A stretch of 64,000 nucleotides of DNA from an uncultured Eubacteriales bacterium (GCA_934477125.1 CAKSOL010000005.1:140522-204521), one strand, 5' to 3'; counted from the first letter of the stretch, positions 41,469-51,647 are shown. The notes: generated from the sequence alone by a model not told the origin. Numbers and translations are program-made.

Positions 41469-43694
41469 ATGAAAAGAAAATTTTTATGGCGAAAATCCCT
41501 TGCACTTTTTGCCGGAACGGCAATACTTGTTTCCGGTCTTACCGGAATTACAGCAAATGCTGCAATAGTAGACTATGTCACAATTCCGGAAAGCGGACTG
41601 ATTTACGATTTTACGGACGGTGCAGGCAGCTGGGAGGTAAACGAAAACACCTGCACGCTGACTGCTGAGAACGGGGTTATGAAAGCGGTTGCAAAAACAA
41701 ACAGCTATAACGACTGCGCCGTTAAATCCGGATTTATACAGGTAACTCCGGGAGCAAAATATGAAATTTCTTTCCGCGCGGTAAGCACTGATATCGAATT
41801 CACAAAAGAAACCGACAGAATATATATCCGCGTTCGCGGCTATAACATTGATAAAAAACAGCATATAGAAAATGAAAACAGCGAAATATACACAAGTGAG
41901 CTGTTCCGCGAGGCAGGCGTTATCCGCACTACCTTTACCGCTAAGGAAAAGGACGACGGAATTAAGATATTCGTCGGTTTTACAGGCGCGGACGCGGGCG
42001 AAACAATGGTTTTCGACGATGTTAAAATTGCCAAAAAATCCGAGACTGAACGCTGGACACTTATGAACGAAACCGACGGAAACACCGAATTTTCAACCGA
42101 GACCGACGCTGAAAAGGGTGAAGTTCTTCACGCCTATCGCCGTGGAATCGGAGCAGAGACAAATGTAGGCATCGCTATCCGCGATATCAGCGGACTCACC
42201 GCAGGAAAAAGCTACACTCTTTCCTATGACCTGAAAACCGATAATTCGGATAGCGGATATGTTCGGGAGCTGATTTGGAATGCCTGCGGGTACGGTGAAA
42301 CCTCCTCTGCCGATTATCTTTACGGTCCGGGCTGGAGAAACACCGACAACGAATGGAAGCATTATACACTTAACTTTACTGCTCTTAAAGATACCGTTGC
42401 GGTGCGTTTTCTTATCGGAAGTACCGGCGGCGCGCTTGACCGTGATTATAATGCTTATATAGGAAATGTTTCGGTTACCGAATATATCCCGGACGCAAAG
42501 GCTCCTTACGGCGGAACTCTTGCCGGATGGTTGTCGGATAACGGTTCCCCCACAATTTCCCTTGATTCTGAGCACTCTCAAGACAGTGACGGATATTCGG
42601 CATATTTTGGGACTGAAATATCAGATGGGCGCAAAGTTAATTATCGTTTTGCGCCATATATAGGCGAAGGTACATACACCCTGAGCTATTATATGATGAC
42701 AAATACCGCGGACACAGGAAACTATAATTTTAATGTTGCTGCATACGGAAATAATAACAACGCATTTTGGGCAGCTTCTACAGATAGTTATACTACTTTC
42801 GGTTTATCCGCCGAAGAAAAATCGGCATTAAACAACAAATGGGTGCTGCAAACAGCAACGATTACCGTACCGGACGGCGCTTATATCGACAGACTCTATT
42901 TTTACTTTTGGGGAGATGCCCCGATTTATCTTGATAATGTAAGATTTGAAAAAGACGGCGTTAATTACGTAGCCAACGGTAATTTCTGCACAAGCGCAAG
43001 CGCCGCACATACAAACGGCATTGACGGAAATTTCAGCGGCGTTGTAAACGGTATAGGCGAGGACTCCGACAAGGGATATCTATGGCTTGCACCTAACGGC
43101 GTAACAGGTGCTCCCCAAAGTACGGACCTGCACCTGCAATCGATTGAGCTTAATAATTTAACCGCCGAAAATAAATATACGCTCAGCTTAGATGTAGCCT
43201 CAACAGCTGAAAATAGCCGTGTTATTATTGAACTTCAGGGGCAGGGGCTTTATAATAGAGAAAATTTCAGCGCTCTTAATGACTGGGAGCATATAACCTT
43301 TGAGTTTACTCCGTCGGCTGACACAAATTATATATATGTTTATACTTCAAACCTGAAATGGAACACGGAATGTGTTTACATCAAAAACTTCTCAATCAAG
43401 GACACAGACGGCAACGAATATGTCAAGAACGCCGATTTTATGTCCCGCGAGGCATCTGACAAGGAATACTGCGACACTCCGTCATTCAATCCGCAGACCG
43501 TTGTTTTGCGCGGAGACGCAAATGTTGACGGAAGAATTGATATCCGCGATCTTGTTACGCTGAAAAAACAGCTGGCACGGTCGGCAGAAATTACCGCGTT
43601 CTATAACAGCGATGTTGACAACAGCAAAGCGGTTACAGCCTCTGATTTAGCGGCTCTGCGCCAAATTCTTCTCGGAGAGAGGTTCGTCCGATAA
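41469..43694 (+). CDS. Secreted multi-module binding protein with a C-terminal type I dockerin
   Basis: A 741-residue secreted protein. The signal peptide (about 1-32) ends in ITANAA. The body is a series of beta-sandwich, carbohydrate-binding-like modules, each with a pattern such as YDFTDGAGSWEVNE, TFTAKEKDDGIKIFVGF, FDDVKI or WEHITFEFTPSAD. No catalytic domain is recognised. The end (about 680-741) is a type I dockerin with two calcium loops, DANVDGRIDIRD and DVDNSKAVTASD, each followed by a helix. A dockerin docks to a cohesin on a scaffold or the cell surface. It lies between the sugar permeases and the giant glycosidase-like gene, suggesting a role in holding the same glycan. Confidence 0.85.
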   Translation: MKRKFLWRKSLALFAGTAILVSGLTGITANAAIVDYVTIPESGLIYDFTDGAGSWEVNENTCTLTAENGVMKAVAKTNSYNDCAVKSGFIQVTPGAKYEISFRAVSTDIEFTKETDRIYIRVRGYNIDKKQHIENENSEIYTSELFREAGVIRTTFTAKEKDDGIKIFVGFTGADAGETMVFDDVKIAKKSETERWTLMNETDGNTEFSTETDAEKGEVLHAYRRGIGAETNVGIAIRDISGLTAGKSYTLSYDLKTDNSDSGYVRELIWNACGYGETSSADYLYGPGWRNTDNEWKHYTLNFTALKDTVAVRFLIGSTGGALDRDYNAYIGNVSVTEYIPDAKAPYGGTLAGWLSDNGSPTISLDSEHSQDSDGYSAYFGTEISDGRKVNYRFAPYIGEGTYTLSYYMMTNTADTGNYNFNVAAYGNNNNAFWAASTDSYTTFGLSAEEKSALNNKWVLQTATITVPDGAYIDRLYFYFWGDAPIYLDNVRFEKDGVNYVANGNFCTSASAAHTNGIDGNFSGVVNGIGEDSDKGYLWLAPNGVTGAPQSTDLHLQSIELNNLTAENKYTLSLDVASTAENSRVIIELQGQGLYNRENFSALNDWEHITFEFTPSADTNYIYVYTSNLKWNTECVYIKNFSIKDTDGNEYVKNADFMSREASDKEYCDTPSFNPQTVVLRGDANVDGRIDIRDLVTLKKQLARSAEITAFYNSDVDNSKAVTASDLAALRQILLGERFVR

Positions 43695-43735
43695 TATCTC
43701 TCCGGAGTCCCGCCGATTTTGGAAAGGATTAGATT

Positions 43736-46700
43736 ATGACCGAAAAAATCACAAAAAAGCTTTCCGCATGGCTCTTATGCGGAGCGCTGCTGCTTGAGGT
43801 ATTCAGTGTTTTCACTATGCTGAAACCCGGAGCAGCGCCGGAAAACGAAAATCTTATAAAAAATCCGGGGTTCGAGTCGGTGGGAACCGATAACATTCCG
43901 CTGTACTGGGAGGGCTTCGCCGTCAACAGCGGTGCAGGTACGGTCTCCTCAGCCGCCGGAATGGGAAACGATGGCTCCGCCGCCGTCCGAATTGTCCCTA
44001 CAGCCGGAAAGCAATATGCTCTGCGGCAGGCGGGCGGCGACGGGGCGCTGGCGCTCAAGAGCGGAACATATTATGTTCTGAGCTATGAGATTAAGGCGCT
44101 TAGCAGCAGCGCGTCGCTTATGCCTACCGTCCGCCAGATGAACGAAGAAAACAATTCCAACGCAAATCCCTGGTATGAGCAGAGCGCATACAAAATAACA
44201 GGAACGGACGGCGAGTGGAAAAAGGTAAGCTGTTATTTCCGCACGGATACCGACACAACCAACGGAAATATATGGCTTATTGCCGAGGGCGGAGAAATAC
44301 TGCTTGATAACATTTCGCTTACCGTTATGGAGTCTGAGGGAACTCTGCCGAACCCGCATTTTGAACGTATTGCAGCCAACGGAACCCCGGCAGACTGGGA
44401 AGCGTTTGCGGTAAACGGAGGCAAAGGCTCTGTCGGAACGGTTCTCGGAGGAGGCCGGGACGGCTCAACCGCCGCGCGTATCTCCCCGGATTCCGGTTCG
44501 CAATACGCCCTGCGTCCCGCCGGCGGAGATAGCCTGCTCACGCTGAAGAGCAGCAAGTATTACATTTTAAGCTACAGCGTAAAGGCAATGTCGGACACGG
44601 CTTCCCTTGTACCTACTATCCGTCAGTTAAGCGGCTCAAACAATTCAAACGCCAATCCCTGGTATGAGCTTTCAAATTATAAGATAACGGGGACAGACGG
44701 AGAATGGAAAACCGTAAGCTGCTATTTCCGCACGGATTCAAATACGACAAACGGAAACATATGGCTTATCGCGACAGGCGGAGAAATACTTATCGATGAT
44801 ATCTCTCTTGCTGAGATGGAGGACGAGGGACTTATTCCAAATCCCCGGTTTGAAAGGATTGCCGTTGACGGAACGCCCGCCGATTGGGAGGCGTTTGCGG
44901 TAAACGGAGGCAAAGGCTCTGTCGGAACGGTTCTCGGAGGAGGCAGGGGCGGCTCAACCGCCGCGCGCATCTCCCCTGCTCCGGGTTCGCAGTATTCTCT
45001 GCGAATAGGCGACAACAATATGTTTAAAATCAAAAACGGCAAAGAATACATCCTTACATATTGGGTGAAATGCCTGTCAGACGACTCTTGGGTTTATCCG
45101 ACAATACGCCAGATGAAAAACTCAACGACCAATTCAAATAAAAATCCATGGTACGACCTCAATAACTATAAAATAACCGGAACAAACGGTGAATGGAAAA
45201 AGGTTGAGGTGTGGTTCAAAACCGACAGTGACACTCATCTTGCCGCGATATGGATGATAGCCGGCGGCGGAGAGGTACTGCTCGATGATATGTCGCTTGA
45301 AGAATACGAAAACAACGACGGACTTATATACAATCCGCATTTTGAGCGTTTGGACGCATCCGGAATACCCGTAGGCTGGGAGGGATTCGGTTCGAACGGC
45401 GGCACCGGTCGGATAGGCTCCGTTATCGGCGCCGGAACAGACGGTTCAACGGCGGCAATTATAAGCCCTGCGGATGTTGAGTATTCAATACGCACACCTG
45501 ACGACGCGCAAATTCCCGTTAAGCCGAAAACCAGCTATGTTATCACCTATTATGTTAAGGGACTCAGCGAAAGCTCGGCTATGAAAATAACCGTTCCGCA
45601 GTATAAGTCCAACGGAATAACACATACCGCTGAAAATCCCTATTATGAGCTTACGGCATACGAGGTTTCCGGAAAGGACAGCGAGCTGCGGCAATGCAAG
45701 GCTTATTTCCAAACTGCCGAGGACGCACGGTATATTTCGTTATGGTTTATTGTCCGGGGAGGAGATATGCTGCTCGACGATGTTTCGCTCGAAATTAACA
45801 GCGACAACTATCTCGGCGATATATCCGAATGTAACCTGAGCTTTGAGCAAATGAGCGGTGAGAGCGTTAAAAACTGGAAAGCCGCAGGATTTGAAAGCGT
45901 CGGAATCAACACCGAAACTCGCCATGCCGGAGCACAGTCGGTTGCCCTTTCGGGAACAAGTCTCAAGCGCACCGCGACCTATACCTGCACGGCCGGTATT
46001 CCGGTTGATGAGCAGAGCAGCTACCGGCTGACAGCGTATGTCAAGAGCAGGAAAAGCGTCGGAGCGAAAATCAGTATAAAGGCTATCGGCGCCGATAAAA
46101 ACCGCGCAATGGTAGACACCGTTCAGGGTGCGGAAACGATTTTAAGCGCGTCTGACGAATACAGCGACTGGACGGCAATTTCCATGAAATATACCCCCGC
46201 CGCCGGAGTTACCAATGTTATACCTCAAATCAGTGTAAGCAAAAACAGCGGCGTTGACATTTTAATTGACGATATCCGCATTGTCAATCTGAGTGAGGCG
46301 GACTATTGTGACCGTTTTTCGGCAATAACCGAAAAAGGCAGACCGGACGACTGGTACACATCGGGCAATGCCGTATTCACAGCTGACGGCGAAAGTCTGA
46401 CAGTTTCAGGAAACGGCGCGTGGGGACGTCGGTTTGATGAGCTTGTCGGCAATAAAACCTATGCGTTTTCCGGAAAGATTTCGGCTTCCGGAGCTGAACG
46501 CGCGGAAATTCGGTTCAGCTGGTACGATTACCGTGACCGCAAGACCGGATCGCACACCGAAACGGTCAATATATCAACCGAAAACGAATGGACAAAATTC
46601 AGCTTTGATTTGGAGGTTCCGTCCTGCACCTATGCCATTGTTGAACTGGCGGCGGAAAAAGGCACGGTAAGCTTTGACGACTTTGCCTTTAAAACAACAA

Positions 46701-49700
46701 CCGCAGATGTTGTTGTTGGCTCGGACTGGTCGGGGTTCTGGATATGGTACAGCGAGGATTACGCGGTTTCTCTCAACAACTACCGCTATTTCCGCGATAC
46801 CTTTGAGCTTTCCGAAAAGCCGAAGCAATGCTTTATTCAGATGACTGCTGACGATGTTATGGATTTCTGGGTCAACGGGAAAAAGGTTGAGATTGACGGA
46901 GCGGATGACTGGGAAAGCATTACAAACATAGATATTGCCGATTATCTCCAAAAGGGCAAAAACGTTCTTGCTTTCCGCGTTATCAATCTCGATTACGAAT
47001 GCGGCCTGCTCTATGAGGCAATGCCGCTGGACGCATCGGGCAACGCGCTCGGACTCATTATTTCCGACCACAACACGCGAACAAGCAAGGTAAAGCCTTC
47101 CGCCGATTGGATAAAGACAGATTATACCGAGAATGAAACCTGGTTCTATTCAAAGGAAAAGGGGCGCGCCGGAATAAATCCCTGGGGAATAATTCCGTAT
47201 GACGCCACGGTTCAGTCAGCAAATTCGCTCTATATTAAGGATTTTTATATTCCCAAAGAAGCAAAGGGCGGAAAGGTTGTAACGGCAGAAATGACCGTTA
47301 ATATCAGCGAACCGTTTACCCGCGAATATATTTCCTGGGGTGCGCTTTGGAAACAGAATACGCTTAACAAGGTATGCGATGTTAAGCTTACTCTCAGCAC
47401 TCCGATGACGGAATGGCCTGTCGGAAAGGATTTTACCGTTAAGGTTTTATTTGAGGTTCCCGACTTCATTCCGGAGGCACGGTATACCCTGCAGCTTGAC
47501 CCTGCCAAGCTTACCGTTACGAACGACCTTTATCTGAACAATAAATTAGAATCCTTTAAAGTTACTCAGGAAAAGGCAAAAACCGGAATTCTGAATTCCT
47601 CTGAGGTTAAAACCGTCAACGGAAACGTCAAGCTTTATGTCAACGGCTCGGAAGTAAGTCCGATGATGTATTACGCACCTGATACACAGGCAAATTTCCT
47701 CAGCGAATACGGCTGGAAAATGGGCGAATCGGGCATCAGTCTTATGCCGGTTATGACAGGCAGCGGAATGAATGCCGCCTCAAAGCTCTGGACGGGAATT
47801 GACAAAAACGGAAAGAATATTTACGATTTTTCGGTTTACGACGAAAAAATCATTTCCTATATCGCCTCCAATCCGAATGCAGAGCTGATTGTCAGCTTTG
47901 ACGCAAGCGTTCCGAAATGGTGGGCTAAAAAATATCCTGACGAAATGTCGATTAACAAGGACGGTTCGACAAGCGGAGCATCGTTCTCATCAGAGCAATG
48001 GAAAAAGGATATGAAGCAGGTCATAAGCGACCTTATCGACCACATTACAACCCAAAGCTATGCCAAATACATAGTCGGTTTCAGAGTTACGGCAGGCCGC
48101 ACGCTTGAATGGCTGCCATGGTCGGATAACATCCTTGATAGCTCCCCTGCGACAGACAAGGCTTTCAGAAAATGGTTATCTGAAAAGTATAAAACCGATG
48201 CCGCGCTGCAAAGGGCCTGGAACAACAGCACTGTAACGCTTAAAACCGCAAAGCAACCCGCAAACTCGCAAATGACAGCTGCCGTTTATGAAAACCTGCT
48301 TGACACCGCAACGCAGATGCAGAGCATAGATTATCATAAATTTTTAGCCGACGCTACTGCGGACGCCTTTACCGGATTCTGTTCATATGTCAAGCAGAAA
48401 ACCGGCAGGAAATGGATAGTCGGCGGATACTTCGGCTACATATGGAACGCATATTCTTATGAAGCAAACGGCACTCTGAGTCTTGGGGTAAGCAAGGCGC
48501 TGAAAAGCAGCGATGTTGATTACTTCTGCGCTCCCCTTGCATACGACGAGCGTCAGCAGGGCGAGGATTCGGCTTATCAGTCGATGATTGACAGTCTTAC
48601 CGCCAACGGCAAGCTTTATCTCTGCGAAAACGATATTCGTACAGTAGCGTATCAGACCCCGTATACCGAGCTTGAGGCATCCGCGCACGGTCAGTCTTAC
48701 ACTATGAATGACACCCGCTCCGCACTTATACGCGAGTTTTCGAATCAGATAGCAAAGGGTTCGGGGCTTTGGTGGTACGATATGTCGGGCGGTTGGTTCA
48801 ACGACGACCAAATTTACGGCCTTATTGCCGAAATGCAGGCTGAAATGACCGCCAACTTAAACCGCACCCGCAAATCCGTATCTGAGGTTGCAGTTCTGGT
48901 GGACGAGGATTTATACGCTTATATGCCGTATAATTTCGGTCCGGCATATAACCTGCTGTATACATCGTTCTGTCTGCAAAGACAGCAGCTCGCGACAATG
49001 GGCGCGCCTTACGATATTTACTATATGTCTGACCTGGAAAACGGAAAAATTCCCGACAATTACAAGGTATATTTCATAATGGCGTCTGTTGAAGCGGATT
49101 CGTCCGAAAGAGCAGCTATTGAACGCTGCCTGAAGAACGGCGGAAAAACAGTTATCTGGAACTATTTACCCGGATTTTCGGATTCAACGGCATATTCGGT
49201 TTCGGGCATCACCTCGCTGACCGGCTTTGAAAATCTGACGCTCATAGGCGGAAAAAGCTCCGGCGACTGCGTTTTAAACAGCACAGCAGGCTACTGCGAC
49301 GGCATTTCCGGACTTAGCTACGGCTTCAGGGAGTTCAATTCCGTTGCTCCGAATATTGCAATAGGCGATCCGAACGCAACCGTTCTCGGAAGCTATTCCG
49401 ACGGCAAGGGCGCAAGTCTTGCGGTAAAGGATATGGGAGATTGGACAAGTATATATTCGGCTGTCACCGACCTCCCTGCCCCGCTTTTAACGAATATTCT
49501 GAAAAAAGCCGGTGTTCATATATACGACAGCAGCCGCGACGATATCTTATCGGCAAGCAGCGAATATATATCCGTTCACGCGCGTTACGGCGGAAAACGC
49601 ACAATTATGCTGCCTGACAATTACGCGGTTTATGATGTATTCAATCACAAAACGATATCGCTTGATGCCAATTACTTCACCTTTGAGCTTGGAAACAACT

Positions 49701-50476
49701 CAACTGCCCTGTTTAGACTGACACGAAAGAACACGGTGACGGCGAGAGTTTACGTCAACGGCAAAGGCGGCTCTGTTTCTCCCTCAGGACTTATAGAGCT
49801 GGCGCAGGGAGGCAGTATTTCGGTTAATCTTGCACCGGACAGCGGATATCGCGTTAAATCCCTTTTCATTAACGGCGAAAAGCAGAGCGAAATCCCTCCT
49901 ATTCTAAATCTGAGCGGAATTTACGATAATACCGATATCACCGTTACATTTGAGAAAATTCCGTCAACCGACCGTTCAAACGGCGGTGACGACAGCAACG
50001 GAAGCTCCGGAAATAATACCGACCGCAACAATTCGGGCGGCAGCATTTCAGAGGACGGCAAGGACGGCGATAAAGCTCCGGAAAAGAGCGATGGAAAGAA
50101 ACAGCAGATAATCGAAAAGAATACCCGGCGCGTTTCGACCACAACTCTCAACTGGCCGCTTATTATCGCCGCGGGAGCAGCCGCGTTTATTGCGGTTATT
50201 GCCGTAATTGTTCTTTTAATACTGCTTTTAAGCCGGAAATCGGTAATTATTATGAGCGGAAACAAGCGACTCGGCGGTTTGAATCCAAAAAACGGAAACG
50301 CAGCGCTTGATAAAATAGCCGCTAAGCACAGCATTTCGGATGCAACTGCTGTTATTAAAAAAAGATATGTTAAATCTCATAATAACGAAGCTCTGAGCTT
50401 TAAGCTGAAAGGCATTGAGATTACCGAAATTACACTTTCAGGCGACGATGCAATAAACGTTTCTCTGAAGAAATAA
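43736..50476 (+). CDS. Giant membrane-tethered multi-module glycosidase-like protein (GH42-like core)
   Basis: A 2246-residue protein. After a signal peptide or anchor (about 1-33) come four tandem modules of about 163 residues (from residues 38, 202, 365 and 529), two diverged ones, and a module with GFWIWYSEDYAVSLNNYRYF, like the N-terminal domain of rhamnosidases. From about 1290 a GH42-like TIM barrel follows; likely catalytic Glu residues are E1458 in RTLEW and E1631 in CENDIRT. A trimerisation-type region (AVLVDEDLYAYMPYNFG) and a short repeat domain lead to a Gly/Ser/Asn-rich linker, one membrane helix (about 2140-2166) and a cytoplasmic tail of about 80 residues. It is preceded by GGAAAGGATT. 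It probably binds and cuts a complex glycan at the cell surface; the specificity is unknown. Confidence 0.82.
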   Translation: MTEKITKKLSAWLLCGALLLEVFSVFTMLKPGAAPENENLIKNPGFESVGTDNIPLYWEGFAVNSGAGTVSSAAGMGNDGSAAVRIVPTAGKQYALRQAGGDGALALKSGTYYVLSYEIKALSSSASLMPTVRQMNEENNSNANPWYEQSAYKITGTDGEWKKVSCYFRTDTDTTNGNIWLIAEGGEILLDNISLTVMESEGTLPNPHFERIAANGTPADWEAFAVNGGKGSVGTVLGGGRDGSTAARISPDSGSQYALRPAGGDSLLTLKSSKYYILSYSVKAMSDTASLVPTIRQLSGSNNSNANPWYELSNYKITGTDGEWKTVSCYFRTDSNTTNGNIWLIATGGEILIDDISLAEMEDEGLIPNPRFERIAVDGTPADWEAFAVNGGKGSVGTVLGGGRGGSTAARISPAPGSQYSLRIGDNNMFKIKNGKEYILTYWVKCLSDDSWVYPTIRQMKNSTTNSNKNPWYDLNNYKITGTNGEWKKVEVWFKTDSDTHLAAIWMIAGGGEVLLDDMSLEEYENNDGLIYNPHFERLDASGIPVGWEGFGSNGGTGRIGSVIGAGTDGSTAAIISPADVEYSIRTPDDAQIPVKPKTSYVITYYVKGLSESSAMKITVPQYKSNGITHTAENPYYELTAYEVSGKDSELRQCKAYFQTAEDARYISLWFIVRGGDMLLDDVSLEINSDNYLGDISECNLSFEQMSGESVKNWKAAGFESVGINTETRHAGAQSVALSGTSLKRTATYTCTAGIPVDEQSSYRLTAYVKSRKSVGAKISIKAIGADKNRAMVDTVQGAETILSASDEYSDWTAISMKYTPAAGVTNVIPQISVSKNSGVDILIDDIRIVNLSEADYCDRFSAITEKGRPDDWYTSGNAVFTADGESLTVSGNGAWGRRFDELVGNKTYAFSGKISASGAERAEIRFSWYDYRDRKTGSHTETVNISTENEWTKFSFDLEVPSCTYAIVELAAEKGTVSFDDFAFKTTTADVVVGSDWSGFWIWYSEDYAVSLNNYRYFRDTFELSEKPKQCFIQMTADDVMDFWVNGKKVEIDGADDWESITNIDIADYLQKGKNVLAFRVINLDYECGLLYEAMPLDASGNALGLIISDHNTRTSKVKPSADWIKTDYTENETWFYSKEKGRAGINPWGIIPYDATVQSANSLYIKDFYIPKEAKGGKVVTAEMTVNISEPFTREYISWGALWKQNTLNKVCDVKLTLSTPMTEWPVGKDFTVKVLFEVPDFIPEARYTLQLDPAKLTVTNDLYLNNKLESFKVTQEKAKTGILNSSEVKTVNGNVKLYVNGSEVSPMMYYAPDTQANFLSEYGWKMGESGISLMPVMTGSGMNAASKLWTGIDKNGKNIYDFSVYDEKIISYIASNPNAELIVSFDASVPKWWAKKYPDEMSINKDGSTSGASFSSEQWKKDMKQVISDLIDHITTQSYAKYIVGFRVTAGRTLEWLPWSDNILDSSPATDKAFRKWLSEKYKTDAALQRAWNNSTVTLKTAKQPANSQMTAAVYENLLDTATQMQSIDYHKFLADATADAFTGFCSYVKQKTGRKWIVGGYFGYIWNAYSYEANGTLSLGVSKALKSSDVDYFCAPLAYDERQQGEDSAYQSMIDSLTANGKLYLCENDIRTVAYQTPYTELEASAHGQSYTMNDTRSALIREFSNQIAKGSGLWWYDMSGGWFNDDQIYGLIAEMQAEMTANLNRTRKSVSEVAVLVDEDLYAYMPYNFGPAYNLLYTSFCLQRQQLATMGAPYDIYYMSDLENGKIPDNYKVYFIMASVEADSSERAAIERCLKNGGKTVIWNYLPGFSDSTAYSVSGITSLTGFENLTLIGGKSSGDCVLNSTAGYCDGISGLSYGFREFNSVAPNIAIGDPNATVLGSYSDGKGASLAVKDMGDWTSIYSAVTDLPAPLLTNILKKAGVHIYDSSRDDILSASSEYISVHARYGGKRTIMLPDNYAVYDVFNHKTISLDANYFTFELGNNSTALFRLTRKNTVTARVYVNGKGGSVSPSGLIELAQGGSISVNLAPDSGYRVKSLFINGEKQSEIPPILNLSGIYDNTDITVTFEKIPSTDRSNGGDDSNGSSGNNTDRNNSGGSISEDGKDGDKAPEKSDGKKQQIIEKNTRRVSTTTLNWPLIIAAGAAAFIAVIAVIVLLILLLSRKSVIIMSGNKRLGGLNPKNGNAALDKIAAKHSISDATAVIKKRYVKSHNNEALSFKLKGIEITEITLSGDDAINVSLKK
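43847..45821 (+). repeat. Four tandem module repeats inside the giant gene
   Basis: Units of about 490 bases begin near 43847, 44340, 44829 and 45322. Each encodes N-P-x-F-E, a W-E-x-F-x-x-N-G/S-G stretch, NPWYE/D, YKITGTDGEWK-like and LLDD/IDDISL blocks. Units 2 and 3 share a 54-base identical stretch (44402-44455 and 44891-44944). Confidence 0.85.
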
Positions 50477-50484
50477 GCCGGATA

Positions 50485-50525
50485 AAAAAATACGGGTGAA
50501 CTATGTGTTCACCCGTATTTTTATT
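50485..50525. terminator. Bidirectional terminator between the giant gene and the SPQTG gene
   Basis: AAATACGGGTGAAC/GTTCACCCGTATTT with a five-base loop and A/T tracts on both sides. Confidence 0.85.
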
Positions 50526-50534
50526 AACTGAAGC

Positions 50535-51569
50535 TTATGCTACTCTTCTTTTAAGGATTGCCAAAGCGCCTAATGCTCCGACTGCCGCAAAAAGAACCGC
50601 AAAGTATACTTCGGCTGTTCTGCATCCGGTCTGAGGGCTCTTGGTCTGATTATTTTCCTCAGTCTTGGTTGTAGGAGGAGTCACAATGGGATCCGGGTCC
50701 TTAGCCTTATTATAGCTGTTTACAAACGCAGCCGCCTCAACCCGCTCGCCTAATTCAAAGCCTTCTCCGTTTCCTTCAACTACCGGGTGTATATCAACCG
50801 ATACCTGACTGTCGTTATCGCCGCTGCTAATTATATCAAATCTGTAAAGCATAATATGATATTTGCTTGAGGAATAGGTCCAGCCGTCAGCCTTTTCATC
50901 AACCTGGGAAATAAATGCGCCGCTGTCAGACAATCTGACCCAATGAGAGGACGGGATAGTAAATTTAAACTCACCGGTAAATTTTCCGACTCCGTTTGTT
51001 TCAACAGTATCATTGATTATTCTGATGAAATTATTTTCGACAATGCTTGAATCCGCAAACTGAATTTTAAACGTCTGCTTGCCGGGAGCTTTCTCACCGG
51101 TCTGCTTTGTTTCGATAACAACCGGGATTGTATAGGTTAAAGGATAATAGTCCGAGTTCATCCATTCCGCAGGCTGGGCATTGCTGTAATTTTCTTCTTC
51201 ATCGCCATAGTTCAAAATCTTAACAACACCGTTTACTATTTTAAAATACCTTTCATTCTCGCGGTAAAACGTATATCTTTCGGGCGCGCTTTTCTGAACA
51301 ATTTTGAAAGTACCGTTTTCGGGGAGATTGCTGAAGGTTGATATTCCGTCCTGTCCGCTGAGAGTAGAAGAAAAATTTGTTCCCTCGCTGTCACCGGTAC
51401 CTATCATTTCAAATAATGCGCCGGCAACCGGGTTTTCATCCTCATCTACCGCCTTGACGGCAATAGAAACATCAGCCGCGGCAAACGCCGGAAATACCGC
51501 TCCTATTATCAGCAATCCGCTGATAACCGCACCGAGCAAGCGCAAGGGGAATTTTTTTAAGCCTTTCAT
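50535..51569 (-). CDS. Sortase-anchored surface protein, SpaA/Cna-B-like
   Basis: A 344-residue surface protein. The signal peptide ends in FPAFAA (about 31). A beta-rich prealbumin-like domain follows (IAVKAVDEDENPVAGALFEM, STFSNLPENGTFKIVQKSAP), of the type found in Gram-positive pilins and adhesins, then a second beta domain (FKFTIPSSHWVRLSDSGAFI). The Pro/Thr-rich stalk (PDPIVTPPTTKTEENNQT) leads to the sorting signal SPQTG, a hydrophobic helix and the tail KRRVA. An SPxTG site matches class B-like sortases known in C. difficile. No sortase gene is in the window. It has its own promoter and is oriented against its neighbours. Confidence 0.8.
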   Translation of the reverse strand: MKGLKKFPLRLLGAVISGLLIIGAVFPAFAAADVSIAVKAVDEDENPVAGALFEMIGTGDSEGTNFSSTLSGQDGISTFSNLPENGTFKIVQKSAPERYTFYRENERYFKIVNGVVKILNYGDEEENYSNAQPAEWMNSDYYPLTYTIPVVIETKQTGEKAPGKQTFKIQFADSSIVENNFIRIINDTVETNGVGKFTGEFKFTIPSSHWVRLSDSGAFISQVDEKADGWTYSSSKYHIMLYRFDIISSGDNDSQVSVDIHPVVEGNGEGFELGERVEAAAFVNSYNKAKDPDPIVTPPTTKTEENNQTKSPQTGCRTAEVYFAVLFAAVGALGALAILKRRVA

Positions 51570-51618
51570 TACATAACCTCTCCTTGTTTTTAATTATTGG
51601 TATTTATACCATAATTGT

Positions 51619-51647
51619 ATTATACAGGATTATTATGTCAAAATCAA
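51619..51647 (-). promoter_or_regulatory. Promoter of the SPQTG surface protein
   Basis: Minus strand TTGATT at 51647-51642, a 17-base spacer, and TATAAT at 51624-51619. Confidence 0.7.
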
